Shown here: piece after piece, positions 1-8,051 of the stretch
Position numbering within the stretch: the stretch's first letter is position 1
Layout: the number at the start of each line of letters is the position of its first letter
DNA from: an uncultured Lachnospiraceae bacterium
GTDB lineage: Bacteria; Bacillota; Clostridia; Lachnospirales; Lachnospiraceae
Length of the DNA: 64,000 bases
Direction of reading: 5' to 3'
Assembly: GCA_910583895.1 (NCBI GenBank)
Contig: CAJTYJ010000001.1
Span: forward strand, 1 to 64,000
Translations under genes and position numbers: made by a program
The notes under the pieces: model-generated
Databases searched by the model: none
Seen by the model: the letters and a program-made list of their open reading frames with translations, nothing else
What the model was told of the DNA's origin: nothing

Positions 1-1
1 C

Positions 2-196
2 GCCATAATATCCCTGCTCGGAATGATAGAACCGATTGCGAAATTCAATCCGTTCCTTTTAACTTCAAAAAATATAGATTTGATTTCCGGCGAAGCTGTT
101 TTGGCAGAATTTATGATACCTGCTGTTATTTCCATTGCCTTATCCATTTTGGGGTTGTTGCTTGCCATTCGCCTTTTCAATAAAAAACAGCTTTAA
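2..196 (+). CDS. ABC-2 type transporter permease, C-terminal fragment (partial at window edge)
   Basis: An open frame enters from the left edge and stops at TAA 194-196, leaving 64 residues. The segment reads as two hydrophobic stretches with a short polar turn (IDLISGE) between them and ends in a hydrophobic helix followed by RLFNKKQL. This layout, a periplasmic-type loop, a last transmembrane helix and a short basic tail, is typical of ABC-2 permeases of the bacitracin/lantibiotic-immunity kind, which would pair with an ATP-binding subunit upstream, outside the window. Its codons are clearly richer in A and T than the genes from 503 onward. The family call is inferred from a short fragment; another polytopic membrane protein is possible. 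Confidence 0.5.
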   Translation, partial: AIISLLGMIEPIAKFNPFLLTSKNIDLISGEAVLAEFMIPAVISIALSILGLLLAIRLFNKKQL

Positions 197-278
197 TTGT
201 CGAATTTGCAACGATTTGAAGAAATACTCTTACCCTCAGTGAACAAGGGGACTCCTTATTTATATCTTTATGATGCCA

Positions 279-333
279 GGGTCAAAAGGTCATGTATGAC
301 ATGCTTGCATGTCAATACATGACTTTGGGACCC
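279..333. repeat. Long imperfect inverted repeat
   Basis: The arms run from about 279 to 304 and 307 to 333 and pair almost throughout (GGGTC with GACCC at the ends, GTCATGTAT with ATACATGAC inside, GACATGC with GCATGTC at the tip). One unpaired A interrupts the right arm. There is no strong T-run beside it, so it is a poor terminator. It could be a miniature mobile or palindromic repeat. It lies in the gap between the AT-rich permease tail and the glycosyltransferase operon. Confidence 0.6.
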
Positions 334-404
334 GAAAAAACATGAAAAAGTAGCCCGATAGGGCGGATTTTGAATGTTTTTAGGATTGCGGGGGCATGAA
401 GAAA

Positions 405-435
405 GCGGATAAGAAACGTTTTGTTTCCTACCCGC
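405..435 (-). terminator. Terminator of the minus-strand glycosyltransferase operon
   Basis: Read on the minus strand, arms at 435-423 and 417-405 form a 13-bp stem with two G-U pairs and a five-base loop, followed by TTTCTT. On the plus strand the same arms have two A-C mismatches, so the structure favours minus-strand transcripts. It lies about 70 bases past the stop at 503. The rest of 197-502 shows only the inverted repeat at 279-333 and a small GCCC-GATA-GGGC hairpin at 353-364; no convincing gene is seen. Confidence 0.55.
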
Positions 436-502
436 CTTTTTCTGCGCTCTGTATGGCAGCTACCCTATTTCAGTTTGCTGGTTGATACTGTTTTATGAGT
501 AG

Positions 503-1300
503 CTACCTTTCGTGCAGGCGTTTTTTTCGTACCAGGTCGATGAGATGCTGTCCGAACATATGTTTGATTCCTTGTTTGAGGTAAAAGCGAATCTCCCGAA
601 AGAACCAGGACAAAGTGGGGCGAAAGACGCCCAGTTCTTTTTGCATCCGGTGCTGTTCTCTGTGGGAGCGGAGTTTGTTCTGGTCCGAGTAACCGGCGAT
701 CTCGTAGACGGAGACCGGAAAGGGCAGGCGGGCGAAGGAAATTTGCTGCAGATACATGGACAAAAAGAAGTGATGATCGGCGCAGACCCGGTAGGTGATG
801 TCATAAGGATGTTCCAGCAAAAGCTCCCGTCTAATAAAAGCGGACTGGTGGCAGAAAGCCATCTCGTAGGTGAGGTGAGAAAGGGGCAGGGCGGGATAAA
901 GCTTTTTCTGTCCCTGATAGATACAGAGGGTATCTCCATAGAGAATCTTAGCTTCCGGCGGGGTCTTGAAGGTCCGGGCAAGGACTTCTGGATCCAGGAG
1001 CAGGTCGCCGGCATTCAAAAAGAGAAGCCAGGTCCCGGCTGCCATGCGGACCCCCTTGTTCATGGCGTCGTAAATTCCCTGATCCGGTTCAGAGAGAAAG
1101 CAAAATGGAATGCCCGCCTGAGAAAAGGCGGGGGTGGCCCCATCCAGGAGCGCTTTGGTGCCGTCGCCGGAACCGCCGTCGATGACCAGGTACTCAAAAT
1201 CAGTCCAGGTCTGCTCCAAAAGATTGGTCAGCGTGGCCTGTACCTGGTCTCTGGCCTGAAAGCATACCGTTATGACAGATAATACAGGTGTCTGGTTCAT
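503..1300 (-). CDS. Family 2 glycosyltransferase (GT-A fold)
   Basis: 265 residues. The N-terminus has the GT2 nucleotide-sugar site: a beta strand (LSVITVCFQA), then the FEYLVIDGGSGDGTKALL segment with its acidic residues, and later FLNAGDLL, which occupies the DXD metal-binding position in reduced form. The C-terminal third is rich in aromatics and basic residues and carries no clear transmembrane helix, so the enzyme is probably a cytoplasmic, membrane-associated transferase adding a sugar to a lipid-linked glycan. It overlaps the upstream gene by four bases (ATGA), indicating translational coupling. Donor and acceptor cannot be read from sequence. The family assignment is firm. Confidence 0.85.
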   Translation of the reverse strand: MNQTPVLSVITVCFQARDQVQATLTNLLEQTWTDFEYLVIDGGSGDGTKALLDGATPAFSQAGIPFCFLSEPDQGIYDAMNKGVRMAAGTWLLFLNAGDLLLDPEVLARTFKTPPEAKILYGDTLCIYQGQKKLYPALPLSHLTYEMAFCHQSAFIRRELLLEHPYDITYRVCADHHFFLSMYLQQISFARLPFPVSVYEIAGYSDQNKLRSHREQHRMQKELGVFRPTLSWFFREIRFYLKQGIKHMFGQHLIDLVRKKRLHER

Positions 1301-2250
1301 GGCTCCTCCTGCTTCCGGTCAAAATTCCAGGTATCCCGGATGACATACTGGGGGCTGTTGTTGAGGCTGATATAGATCCGTCCGATGTATTCTCCGCAGA
1401 TCCCAAGCATCATCATGATCATGCCGCCGATGAACAGGATGGCGGCCATAAGAGAACTGTAGCCTTCTAAGATGGCAGAGGGCTCTAAAAGCTTCCACAG
1501 GATGATATAGACGCCCCGGAGAAATCCAACTGCCGAGGTGAAACAGCCCACAAAGGTTGCGATCCGGAGCGGCTTGATGGAAAATGCGGTGAAGGCGTTG
1601 GAAAACAGGGACAAAAGCTTGACAAAGGTATAAGAAGAGGAGCCGCTTAACCGGGTCCGGTCTTCCATGGGCACATTGGCGATCTTCTGGGTGGAGCGCA
1701 GAAGCAGTCCGTCGATGAACGGGTATGGATTTTGATACCGGAGAATCTCTTTGGCGATAAAGGCTTTGAAAGCGATAAAATTCGTCATCCGAAGATCTTT
1801 TGGTTTGCCTAAAAAGGAACACATCATGGCATCGGTAAGCCGGCTTCCCATCACCCGGAAAAAAGATTCCTTGCGTTTTTCAAACTCGTATTGGGCAAAG
1901 GAGACATCGTAATCCTGCATAAGGGGTGCAAGAAGGTCCCAGAGCCGGTCCATGGGACACTGGCCGTCGTCGTCCAGAAAGACAATCCACTCTCCGCAAG
2001 CGAGGGAAAGGCCGGCCATCATGGCGGCATGCTGTCCAAAATTTCTGGCCAGATCCACAATTTTTAAATAGGAATGAGAAGCAGCGTACTGGTGGAGTAC
2101 GTTGAGAACCTGGTCCGGGGACTGATCGTTTACGGTGATGATTTCATAGGTGTATTCCGGCTTTTCCGCCATTTTATCTTTGATCTCTTCCAGAACCGGA
2201 AGAATGGTATGTTCACTGCGGTAACATGGTATGACAAAACTAAGTTTCAT
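1297..2250 (-). CDS. GtrB/DPM1-like polyprenyl-phosphate glycosyltransferase
   Basis: 317 residues from the ATG at 2250, chosen because AGGAGG lies just upstream; an earlier in-frame ATG at 2298 has no ribosome site. The N-terminal GT2 domain contains FVIPCYRSE, the ITVNDQSPD segment and the VFLDDDGQCP metal site, a pattern typical of dolichol/undecaprenyl-phosphate sugar transferases. The last ~90 residues contain two transmembrane helices (around SAVGFLRGVYII and ILFIGGMIMMMLGI), as in GtrB, ArnC and YkoT relatives. Such enzymes load a sugar onto undecaprenyl phosphate for later transfer outside the membrane. It is the first gene of a two-gene operon with its own consensus promoter. A paralogue lies at 22897-23862. 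Confidence 0.85.
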   Translation of the reverse strand: MKLSFVIPCYRSEHTILPVLEEIKDKMAEKPEYTYEIITVNDQSPDQVLNVLHQYAASHSYLKIVDLARNFGQHAAMMAGLSLACGEWIVFLDDDGQCPMDRLWDLLAPLMQDYDVSFAQYEFEKRKESFFRVMGSRLTDAMMCSFLGKPKDLRMTNFIAFKAFIAKEILRYQNPYPFIDGLLLRSTQKIANVPMEDRTRLSGSSSYTFVKLLSLFSNAFTAFSIKPLRIATFVGCFTSAVGFLRGVYIILWKLLEPSAILEGYSSLMAAILFIGGMIMMMLGICGEYIGRIYISLNNSPQYVIRDTWNFDRKQEEP

Positions 2251-2321
2251 GGAGTCCCTCCTGTTACTGGCCCGGATGGAGCAGTAACCCTTTTGCACAG
2301 TTATGCATGTTAAACACAGCT

Positions 2322-2350
2322 ATTATAAGGGGAATAAAACAGGGTGTCAA
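2322..2350 (-). promoter_or_regulatory. Sigma-A promoter for the minus-strand glycosyltransferase pair
   Basis: On the minus strand TTGACA (2350-2345) and TATAAT (2327-2322) are separated by exactly 17 bases, a perfect consensus match. The start codon at 2250 is about 65 bases downstream of the predicted transcription start. Confidence 0.8.
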
Positions 2351-2392
2351 TAGACTGTATTCGACATTCTCAAAAAGAACAGGCGGTAATCC

Positions 2393-2421
2393 TTGTAAAA
2401 GAAGTAAGAAAGTGTTAGAAT
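2393..2421 (+). promoter_or_regulatory. Sigma-A promoter for the polysaccharide operon
   Basis: TTGTAA (2393-2398), a 17-base spacer and TAGAAT (2416-2421) lie 35 bases before the start at 2456. It is divergent from the promoter at 2322-2350, so both glycan gene sets could be co-regulated from one 205-bp region. Confidence 0.7.
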
Positions 2422-2455
2422 ACAAGCGACTAAAAAGATGAGGGAATAGACTGCC

Positions 2456-3808
2456 ATGGATAAATTTGATCAGTACAAAAGGCTGATACGTCTTGGAATT
2501 GCCGGTGTCGAGATTCTGATTGAGACCCTGTTTTTTGCATTTGTCTGGTTGTCCCTGTACAACGGCCAGATGCGCAACCCTTATGAAAACAAGGGAAACC
2601 TTATGATGATCGGGTTTTATATGCTCTATCTGGTAGTTTTTATCTATATGTACGGCGGCATGAAATATGCTTATTATAAGAAGGGACAGCTGATTCTGTC
2701 CCAGACACTCGGGACGCTGATTGCCAATGCAGTGATCTACCTTCAGATCATTATGGTATTCGGCATGTTTCCGTTTCCGATTGTATGGCCGATTTTTGCC
2801 CTTTTGGGGGTGGAGTTTCTCGTGATTTTGGTGGTCAATCAGATCACGGATCAGGTGGTGAAAAGAATCTTTCCGCCAAGGAAACTGCTCCTGGTCTGCG
2901 ACCTGGAGCTAAAAGACAATCTGATCCGCAAGCTCTCGGGCAGAAAAGATCTGTATGAGATCTCCAAATGTGTATCTGCAAAAGAACCTCTGTATAAGCT
3001 GCAGATGGAAGTGCAAAGCTGCGACGCCATGATGCTTTACGGTCTGGAAGAGCAGAAGCGCAACATTCTGTTAAAATACTGTTATGAGCGTTCCATCCGG
3101 ATCTACGTGGCGCCGGAGATCACGGACATCCTGCTTCGGGGGGCGGACAAGGTGCATTCTTTTGACACCCCGTTTTTGCTGCTGCGCAATTACGGACTGT
3201 CCTTTGAGCAGCGCATCGTCAAACGGCTGATGGATATCAGCCTGTCGGGCATTCTGCTTTTGATCGGCGCTCCTTTTATGGTCTTGACGGCTCTGGCCAT
3301 CAAGCTGGAAGACAAGGGGCCGGTGCTCTTTAGACAGGAGCGGGTCACTGCAAACGGAAGGAAATTTTTTATCTACAAATTCCGGAGCATGATCGTGGAT
3401 GCGGAGAAGCACGGTGCACAGTTTTCCAGCAAAAATGACAGCCGGATCACCAAAGTGGGGAAGTTTATCCGTGCTACCCGCTTGGACGAGCTGCCTCAGC
3501 TTCTGAATATTATCAAAGGGGATATGAGCATTGTGGGTCCCCGGCCGGAGCGGCAACAGTACATTGAGGAATTCTGTAAGGAAACGCCGGAATTTATCTA
3601 TCGCCTGAAAGTGAAGGCCGGCCTCACCGGTTATGCGCAGATTTACGGCAAATACAATACGACTCCTCTGGACAAGCTGAAGCTGGATCTGATGTACATT
3701 GAGACCTATTCCATCTTGTCGGATATCCGGCTAATATTTTTAACTCTTAAGATTATGTTTACCAAAGAAAGTACAGAGGGCGTGGAGGATGGACAAAACC
3801 ATGCATAG
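2456..3808 (+). CDS. Initiating sugar-phosphate transferase (polyprenyl glycosylphosphotransferase, WbaP/CpsE type)
   Basis: 450 residues. The N-terminal ~130 residues form about four transmembrane helices, followed by a cytoplasmic domain and a further hydrophobic helix near 260-280 (LSGILLLIGAPFMVLTALAI). The C-terminal catalytic domain of the bacterial sugar transferase family has the expected blocks: LFRQERV, FFIYKFRSM, TRLDELPQLLNI and GDMSIVGPRPER. These enzymes transfer a hexose-1-phosphate from a nucleotide sugar to undecaprenyl phosphate and so start a capsule, exopolysaccharide or cell-wall glycan. It is the first gene of the long plus-strand operon, as expected for the committing step. 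The sugar used is not evident from sequence. Confidence 0.93.
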   Translation: MDKFDQYKRLIRLGIAGVEILIETLFFAFVWLSLYNGQMRNPYENKGNLMMIGFYMLYLVVFIYMYGGMKYAYYKKGQLILSQTLGTLIANAVIYLQIIMVFGMFPFPIVWPIFALLGVEFLVILVVNQITDQVVKRIFPPRKLLLVCDLELKDNLIRKLSGRKDLYEISKCVSAKEPLYKLQMEVQSCDAMMLYGLEEQKRNILLKYCYERSIRIYVAPEITDILLRGADKVHSFDTPFLLLRNYGLSFEQRIVKRLMDISLSGILLLIGAPFMVLTALAIKLEDKGPVLFRQERVTANGRKFFIYKFRSMIVDAEKHGAQFSSKNDSRITKVGKFIRATRLDELPQLLNIIKGDMSIVGPRPERQQYIEEFCKETPEFIYRLKVKAGLTGYAQIYGKYNTTPLDKLKLDLMYIETYSILSDIRLIFLTLKIMFTKESTEGVEDGQNHA

Positions 3809-5063
3809 ATTTTGGATTTTCAATCATTATGCGACAACCCCGAAGACCGGACCGATGCTGCGGCATTATTACTTTGCAGAATGCCTGAAGGACAAAGGGA
3901 TCGAGACGACCGTCTTTGCGGCCAACGAGCTGCATCAGACCGGGGACCGGGTGGACACAGAAGGGAAGCCATATCTTCGCACAGAGGAAGGCGGGGTCCC
4001 CTTTGTGTTTGTAAAGACCAGCCCATATCAGGGCAACGGAATCTCCCGGGTGAAAAATATGCTGTCCTTTTTCTTTGGGCTTCTGCGCATTGCAAAAGGC
4101 TGTGCCAAGAAGTACGGGAAGCCGGATGTGATCATGGGTTCCAGCGCGCATCCGCTGACGGGCATCGCCGGGATTTTCGTGGCGCGCAGGTTTCGCGTGC
4201 CTGTCATTGTGGAAGTGCGGGATCTTTGGCCGGAGGCGATCTTTTCCTTTGGAAAGGTGAAGATGGACAGCATAGTGGGAAAACTTCTAAGCGCCGGGGA
4301 AAAGTGGATGTATGTCCATGCAGATGCCATCGTGTTCACCAAGGAGGGCGATGTAGATCATATCAAAGAGATGGGCTGGGATACAGAGCACGGCGGAACC
4401 ATTGACTTGAACAAATGTTTTTATGTAAACAACGGAGTGAAGCTGGCGGATTATGAAAGAAGCATTCAGGAAGATATCCTGGAAGACAAGGACCTGGCGG
4501 CAGACAGCTTTAAGGTGATCTATACCGGTACCATCCGCCCGGTGAACAACGTGGGAAATCTTCTGGATACGGCAAAGCTTTTGAAGGATTATCCGGATAT
4601 TCGTTTTTTGATTTTCGGAGGAGGCAGTCAGCTGGAGGAACTAAAGAAGAGGGCAGAAGCGGAAAAACTGTCCAATGTGGTTTTCAAAGGATTTGTGGAG
4701 AAAAAATACATTCCCTATATTCTGAGCCGGTCTTCGGTCAATATTCTGAATTATTCCCAGTCCCAGTACAACTGGTCGAGAGGGAACAGTTCCAACAAGC
4801 TGTTTGAATACATGGCCAGCGGGAAGCCGATTATTTCGACGGTGAAGATGGGATACTGCATCCTGGATCAATATCAGTGCGGCCTCTCTCTGGAAGAATG
4901 CACGCCAGGGGCTCTGGCAGAAGAGATCAAAAAGCTCCATGATCTTCCGGGAGAAAGTTATGCCGTTATGGCAGAAAACGCAAGGCAGGGTGCAAGAGAC
5001 TTTGATTTTTCAGTACTGACAGAGCGGCTGTATCAGGTGATCCGATATGTGGAAAAAGATTGA
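3789..5063 (+). CDS. Family 4 glycosyltransferase (WbuB-like)
   Basis: 424 residues with two Rossmann-like halves (GT-B fold). The N-terminal half contains VIVEVRDLWPEAIFSFGK, a signature of the WbuB/WbpH-like GT4 group that acts on amino sugars. The C-terminal half has FKVIYTGTIRPVNNVGNLLD, FLIFGGGSQLEELK and NKLFEYMASGKPI, the usual donor-nucleotide contacts. It overlaps the previous gene by 20 bases, so translation is tightly coupled; GAGGG at 3777-3781 supports the ATG at 3789. It should add the second or a later sugar to the lipid-linked intermediate on the cytoplasmic face. The specific donor is unknown. Confidence 0.9.
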   Translation: MDKTMHRFWIFNHYATTPKTGPMLRHYYFAECLKDKGIETTVFAANELHQTGDRVDTEGKPYLRTEEGGVPFVFVKTSPYQGNGISRVKNMLSFFFGLLRIAKGCAKKYGKPDVIMGSSAHPLTGIAGIFVARRFRVPVIVEVRDLWPEAIFSFGKVKMDSIVGKLLSAGEKWMYVHADAIVFTKEGDVDHIKEMGWDTEHGGTIDLNKCFYVNNGVKLADYERSIQEDILEDKDLAADSFKVIYTGTIRPVNNVGNLLDTAKLLKDYPDIRFLIFGGGSQLEELKKRAEAEKLSNVVFKGFVEKKYIPYILSRSSVNILNYSQSQYNWSRGNSSNKLFEYMASGKPIISTVKMGYCILDQYQCGLSLEECTPGALAEEIKKLHDLPGESYAVMAENARQGARDFDFSVLTERLYQVIRYVEKD

Positions 5064-6735
5064 AAACTATTACTGGACATTAAAATATCTGAAAAAAGAG
5101 CAGGTTGGTTATCTGATGAAGAACCGTCTGGAGCATGGAAAAAAGGCGGTAACCAGCCTTCCGGCACCGGCCGCGGCACCTCTGCCTTTGTGGATGGAGG
5201 AGCTGGATGAGGATGCGGATTATTTGAACCGGTTTTCTCTTGAAGAACTTCTAAGTGGAACCGTCACGCTTCTTCATGAAAGCGGCCGGCCGGGAGGAAC
5301 GGACTGGAAAGAGGATTCCAAATCCCATCTGTGGAATTTTAATCTGCATTATCTGGAATTTTTGATTCCGCTGGCGGCTGCCTGGCGCAGAAGCAGAGAA
5401 CAAACCTATTATGAATGCTTTCGAAGGTACGTCAGGCGCTGGATTTTGGATAACCGGAAGGGGAGCGGTGACGGCTGGCATCCCTATACCATTTCTCTGC
5501 GGCTGACCAATCTGTGGATTTGTATGGACGGTTTTGGGGAAGTGTTTGAGGCGGATGAAGAGTTTTTGCAGGAGCTGCAGAACAGCATGTATGCCCAGTA
5601 CTGTCATCTGCAGAAAAAGCTGGAACTGCATCTGCTTGGAAATCATTATTTTGAAAATCTGAAGGCAGTGCTTTTGGGTTCCCTCTATTTTCAGGAAGCA
5701 GACGTATATAAAGAATACAAGAAAAAACTAGAACAGGAGATTCGGGAGCAGATTCTGCCGGACGGTGTGCACTATGAAAGAAGCATGATGTACCACAAGA
5801 TTATCCTGGAAGATCTCCTGCGCACAGCCAGAGCCATGGAGGCTTTTGGAAAGACGGTGAAGCCGCCGCTTATCAAAGTTTTTCAGAAGATGGCGGATGC
5901 GGCGTATTCTCTGGAAGAGGGTATGGGTCAGACACCGCTTTTTAACGATTCCGGGGACAATGTGGCCAGACCGGTGGGCGGCCTTCTAAGAGCCCTCGGA
6001 AAGTGGTTCGGGATTGTGCCAGAGGAACAAACCGCTTTTGCGTCCGCCGGGTATTACTGCCTGAAAGATGAGAAGAAAAAGCTGGTCTTTGATGCGGGAG
6101 AGATTGCTCCGGATTATATGCCGGGGCATGGCCACTGCGACGGGCTGAGCTTTGAACTTGCCTGGATGGGACGTCCTCTTTTTGTAAATGGAGGGACCGG
6201 ACAGTATCAGGGAGAACTTCGCTCTTATTTTCGCAGCACCATGGCTCACAATACGGTGGTGCTGGAAGGTGAGGAACAGTCAGACTGCTGGGGCGAACAC
6301 CGGGTCGGCAGAAGGATCCGTCAGGTATCCGGAAGCAGCGACGGCAGACAGGTGAAAGGAAGCCTGGTTACCTGTACGGGAAGATCCCAGAGCAGGAGCA
6401 TCCGGTTTGACAAAGACGGTGTGGTGATCTGTGATCAGGTATCCGGACAGGCAGACAGTTATCTTCATCTGGCGCCGGAATATGAATACGTACAGCAAGG
6501 GGAAAAGATACAGGTTTTAGACCTGGAACATAAAAAACGGGTGATCTGCGAGATCTGCCTGGAGGAAAAGGACAGGCAGGAGATTTATCAGAATGGAAAA
6601 ATCACTTCTTATGCACCGGAGTTTGGACTGATCCGGCAGGCCCAGGTACTGAAGATCTCCTGGGAGGGTGACGGCGGGGAGCATCGGGTGCTTCTAAGAT
6701 TTCCTGACGCTGCAGAAGAAGGCTTCATGCAGTAA
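5047..6735 (+). CDS. Heparinase II/III-like polysaccharide lyase family protein
   Basis: 562 residues, overlapping the upstream transferase by 17 bases. The first ~300 residues form an (alpha/alpha)-toroid-like region with WNFNLHYLEFL, WHPYTISLRLTN and LLGNHYFENLKA, the conserved Asn-His/Tyr signature of this family. The second half is the heparinase II/III C-terminal beta domain, with GHGHCDGLSFEL and RSTMAHNTVVLEG. No signal peptide is visible, so it appears cytoplasmic. Relatives are known as uronic-acid lyases, but cytoplasmic members inside glycan biosynthesis clusters are poorly understood. Because a uronic-acid-forming dehydrogenase follows, editing or processing of a uronate-containing repeat unit is a reasonable inference. 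Confidence 0.85.
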   Translation: MWKKIENYYWTLKYLKKEQVGYLMKNRLEHGKKAVTSLPAPAAAPLPLWMEELDEDADYLNRFSLEELLSGTVTLLHESGRPGGTDWKEDSKSHLWNFNLHYLEFLIPLAAAWRRSREQTYYECFRRYVRRWILDNRKGSGDGWHPYTISLRLTNLWICMDGFGEVFEADEEFLQELQNSMYAQYCHLQKKLELHLLGNHYFENLKAVLLGSLYFQEADVYKEYKKKLEQEIREQILPDGVHYERSMMYHKIILEDLLRTARAMEAFGKTVKPPLIKVFQKMADAAYSLEEGMGQTPLFNDSGDNVARPVGGLLRALGKWFGIVPEEQTAFASAGYYCLKDEKKKLVFDAGEIAPDYMPGHGHCDGLSFELAWMGRPLFVNGGTGQYQGELRSYFRSTMAHNTVVLEGEEQSDCWGEHRVGRRIRQVSGSSDGRQVKGSLVTCTGRSQSRSIRFDKDGVVICDQVSGQADSYLHLAPEYEYVQQGEKIQVLDLEHKKRVICEICLEEKDRQEIYQNGKITSYAPEFGLIRQAQVLKISWEGDGGEHRVLLRFPDAAEEGFMQ

Positions 6736-6814
6736 AATCAGGACCCCGGTGAATACTCTTACCGGTCACAGAAGGAGCCATGACTGAGAATTTGAACAGG
6801 AGAGAAGGACAGAG

Positions 6815-8038
6815 ATGATTAACGTAGTAGGACTTGGATATATCGGCCTGCCCACCGCACTGATGTTTGCGGCGCATGATGTGGAGGTAGTGGGGACAGA
6901 CTATAATGAAGATCTGGTGAATACGCTGAACGCAGGCAGGACGACCTTTGAAGAAGAGGGGCTTTCCAAGCTGTTTCAGGCGGCGGTGGAGAAAGGCATC
7001 CGTTTTTCCAGTGCGTATCAGCGGACCGATCTTTACATCGTGGCAGTGCCCACGCCCTATGACAAGGCCAGCAAGAAAGTAGATGCCAGTTACGTGGCAA
7101 AAGCGGTGGAGAACGTGATGGAAGTGTGCCCCAAGGGAGCGGTGGTCGTGGTGGAATCCACCGTATCCCCCGGCACCATTGACCGGTATGTGCGCCCGGT
7201 GGTGGAAGCCAGAGGGTTTGTGATCGGAGAAGATATTCACCTGGTCCATGCGCCTGAGCGGATCATCCCCGGAAATATGGTCTATGAGCTGAAGCACAAT
7301 TCCCGCACCATCGGAGCGGACAGTCCGCAGATCGGAGAGCGGGTAAAAGAACTGTACCGTTCTTTCTGTGAGGGGGAGATCGTGGTCACGGACATCCGGA
7401 CGGCGGAGATGACAAAAGTCGTGGAAAACACGTTCCGGGATATCAACATCGCCTTTGCCAATGAGCTGGCCAAAATCTGCCGTTCGGACAACATGGATGT
7501 CTATGAGATCATCCGAATTGCCAACAAGCATCCCAGGGTCAATATTCTGTCTCCGGGACCAGGAGTGGGAGGTCACTGCATCTCTGTGGATCCGTGGTTT
7601 TTGGTGGGAGATTATCCTGGACTGGCCAATATCATTCTGTCAGCCCGCAAGATCAATGATTCCATGCCGGACTTTGTACTGGAGCGGATTCATGCCATCA
7701 TGAAAGAAAACCACATGACGGATGTGGGCAGGGTAGGCCTCTATGGTCTGACCTACAAAGAGAATGTGGACGATATGAGGGAGAGTCCCACGCTGCAGAT
7801 GCTAGAGAGCATGGAGCGTCACCTGTGCGGCGGCCAGATCAAAGTCTACGATCCTTACGTGACCCAGGATGTGACCGCGAATCAGTATCACGATCTGGAT
7901 GCCTTTCTTCGGGAGGTGGATCTGGTGGTGCTCTTGGTAGGACACGATGAGATCAAAGAGCAGATGGAGAAGCTGAAGTCGAAAATCGTTCTGGATACCA
8001 GACATATCTGTTTCCTGGACGGGACCTATCGCCTGTAG
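6815..8038 (+). CDS. wecC: Nucleotide-sugar 6-dehydrogenase, UDP-ManNAc dehydrogenase type
   Basis: 407 residues. The N-terminal NAD-binding fold starts at residue 4 with VGLGYIGLP. The middle contains VESTVSPGT and APERIIPGN, and the catalytic cysteine is C255 in GPGVGGHCISVDP. The C-terminal UDP-binding domain contains GLTYKENVDDMRESP. Members oxidise the C6 alcohol of a UDP-sugar twice to give a UDP-uronic acid; spacing and motifs fit the WecC/TuaD-like UDP-N-acetylmannosamine branch better than UDP-glucose dehydrogenase, but that distinction is an inference. A 79-base gap upstream contains a small hairpin (6742-6767) without a T-run. The product probably supplies a uronic acid to the glycan made by this operon. 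Confidence 0.88.
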   Translation: MINVVGLGYIGLPTALMFAAHDVEVVGTDYNEDLVNTLNAGRTTFEEEGLSKLFQAAVEKGIRFSSAYQRTDLYIVAVPTPYDKASKKVDASYVAKAVENVMEVCPKGAVVVVESTVSPGTIDRYVRPVVEARGFVIGEDIHLVHAPERIIPGNMVYELKHNSRTIGADSPQIGERVKELYRSFCEGEIVVTDIRTAEMTKVVENTFRDINIAFANELAKICRSDNMDVYEIIRIANKHPRVNILSPGPGVGGHCISVDPWFLVGDYPGLANIILSARKINDSMPDFVLERIHAIMKENHMTDVGRVGLYGLTYKENVDDMRESPTLQMLESMERHLCGGQIKVYDPYVTQDVTANQYHDLDAFLREVDLVVLLVGHDEIKEQMEKLKSKIVLDTRHICFLDGTYRL

Positions 8039-8051
8039 AACGGAGAAGAAG

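Noticed and set aside
512..1282. 256-residue plus-strand frame opposite the GT2 gene
   Set aside because: The minus frame has clear GT2 motifs and ATGA coupling; the plus frame has none.
6742..6767. Terminator between the heparinase-like and dehydrogenase genes
   Set aside because: A CCGGT/ACCGG hairpin exists but has no T-run, and the genes belong to one operon.
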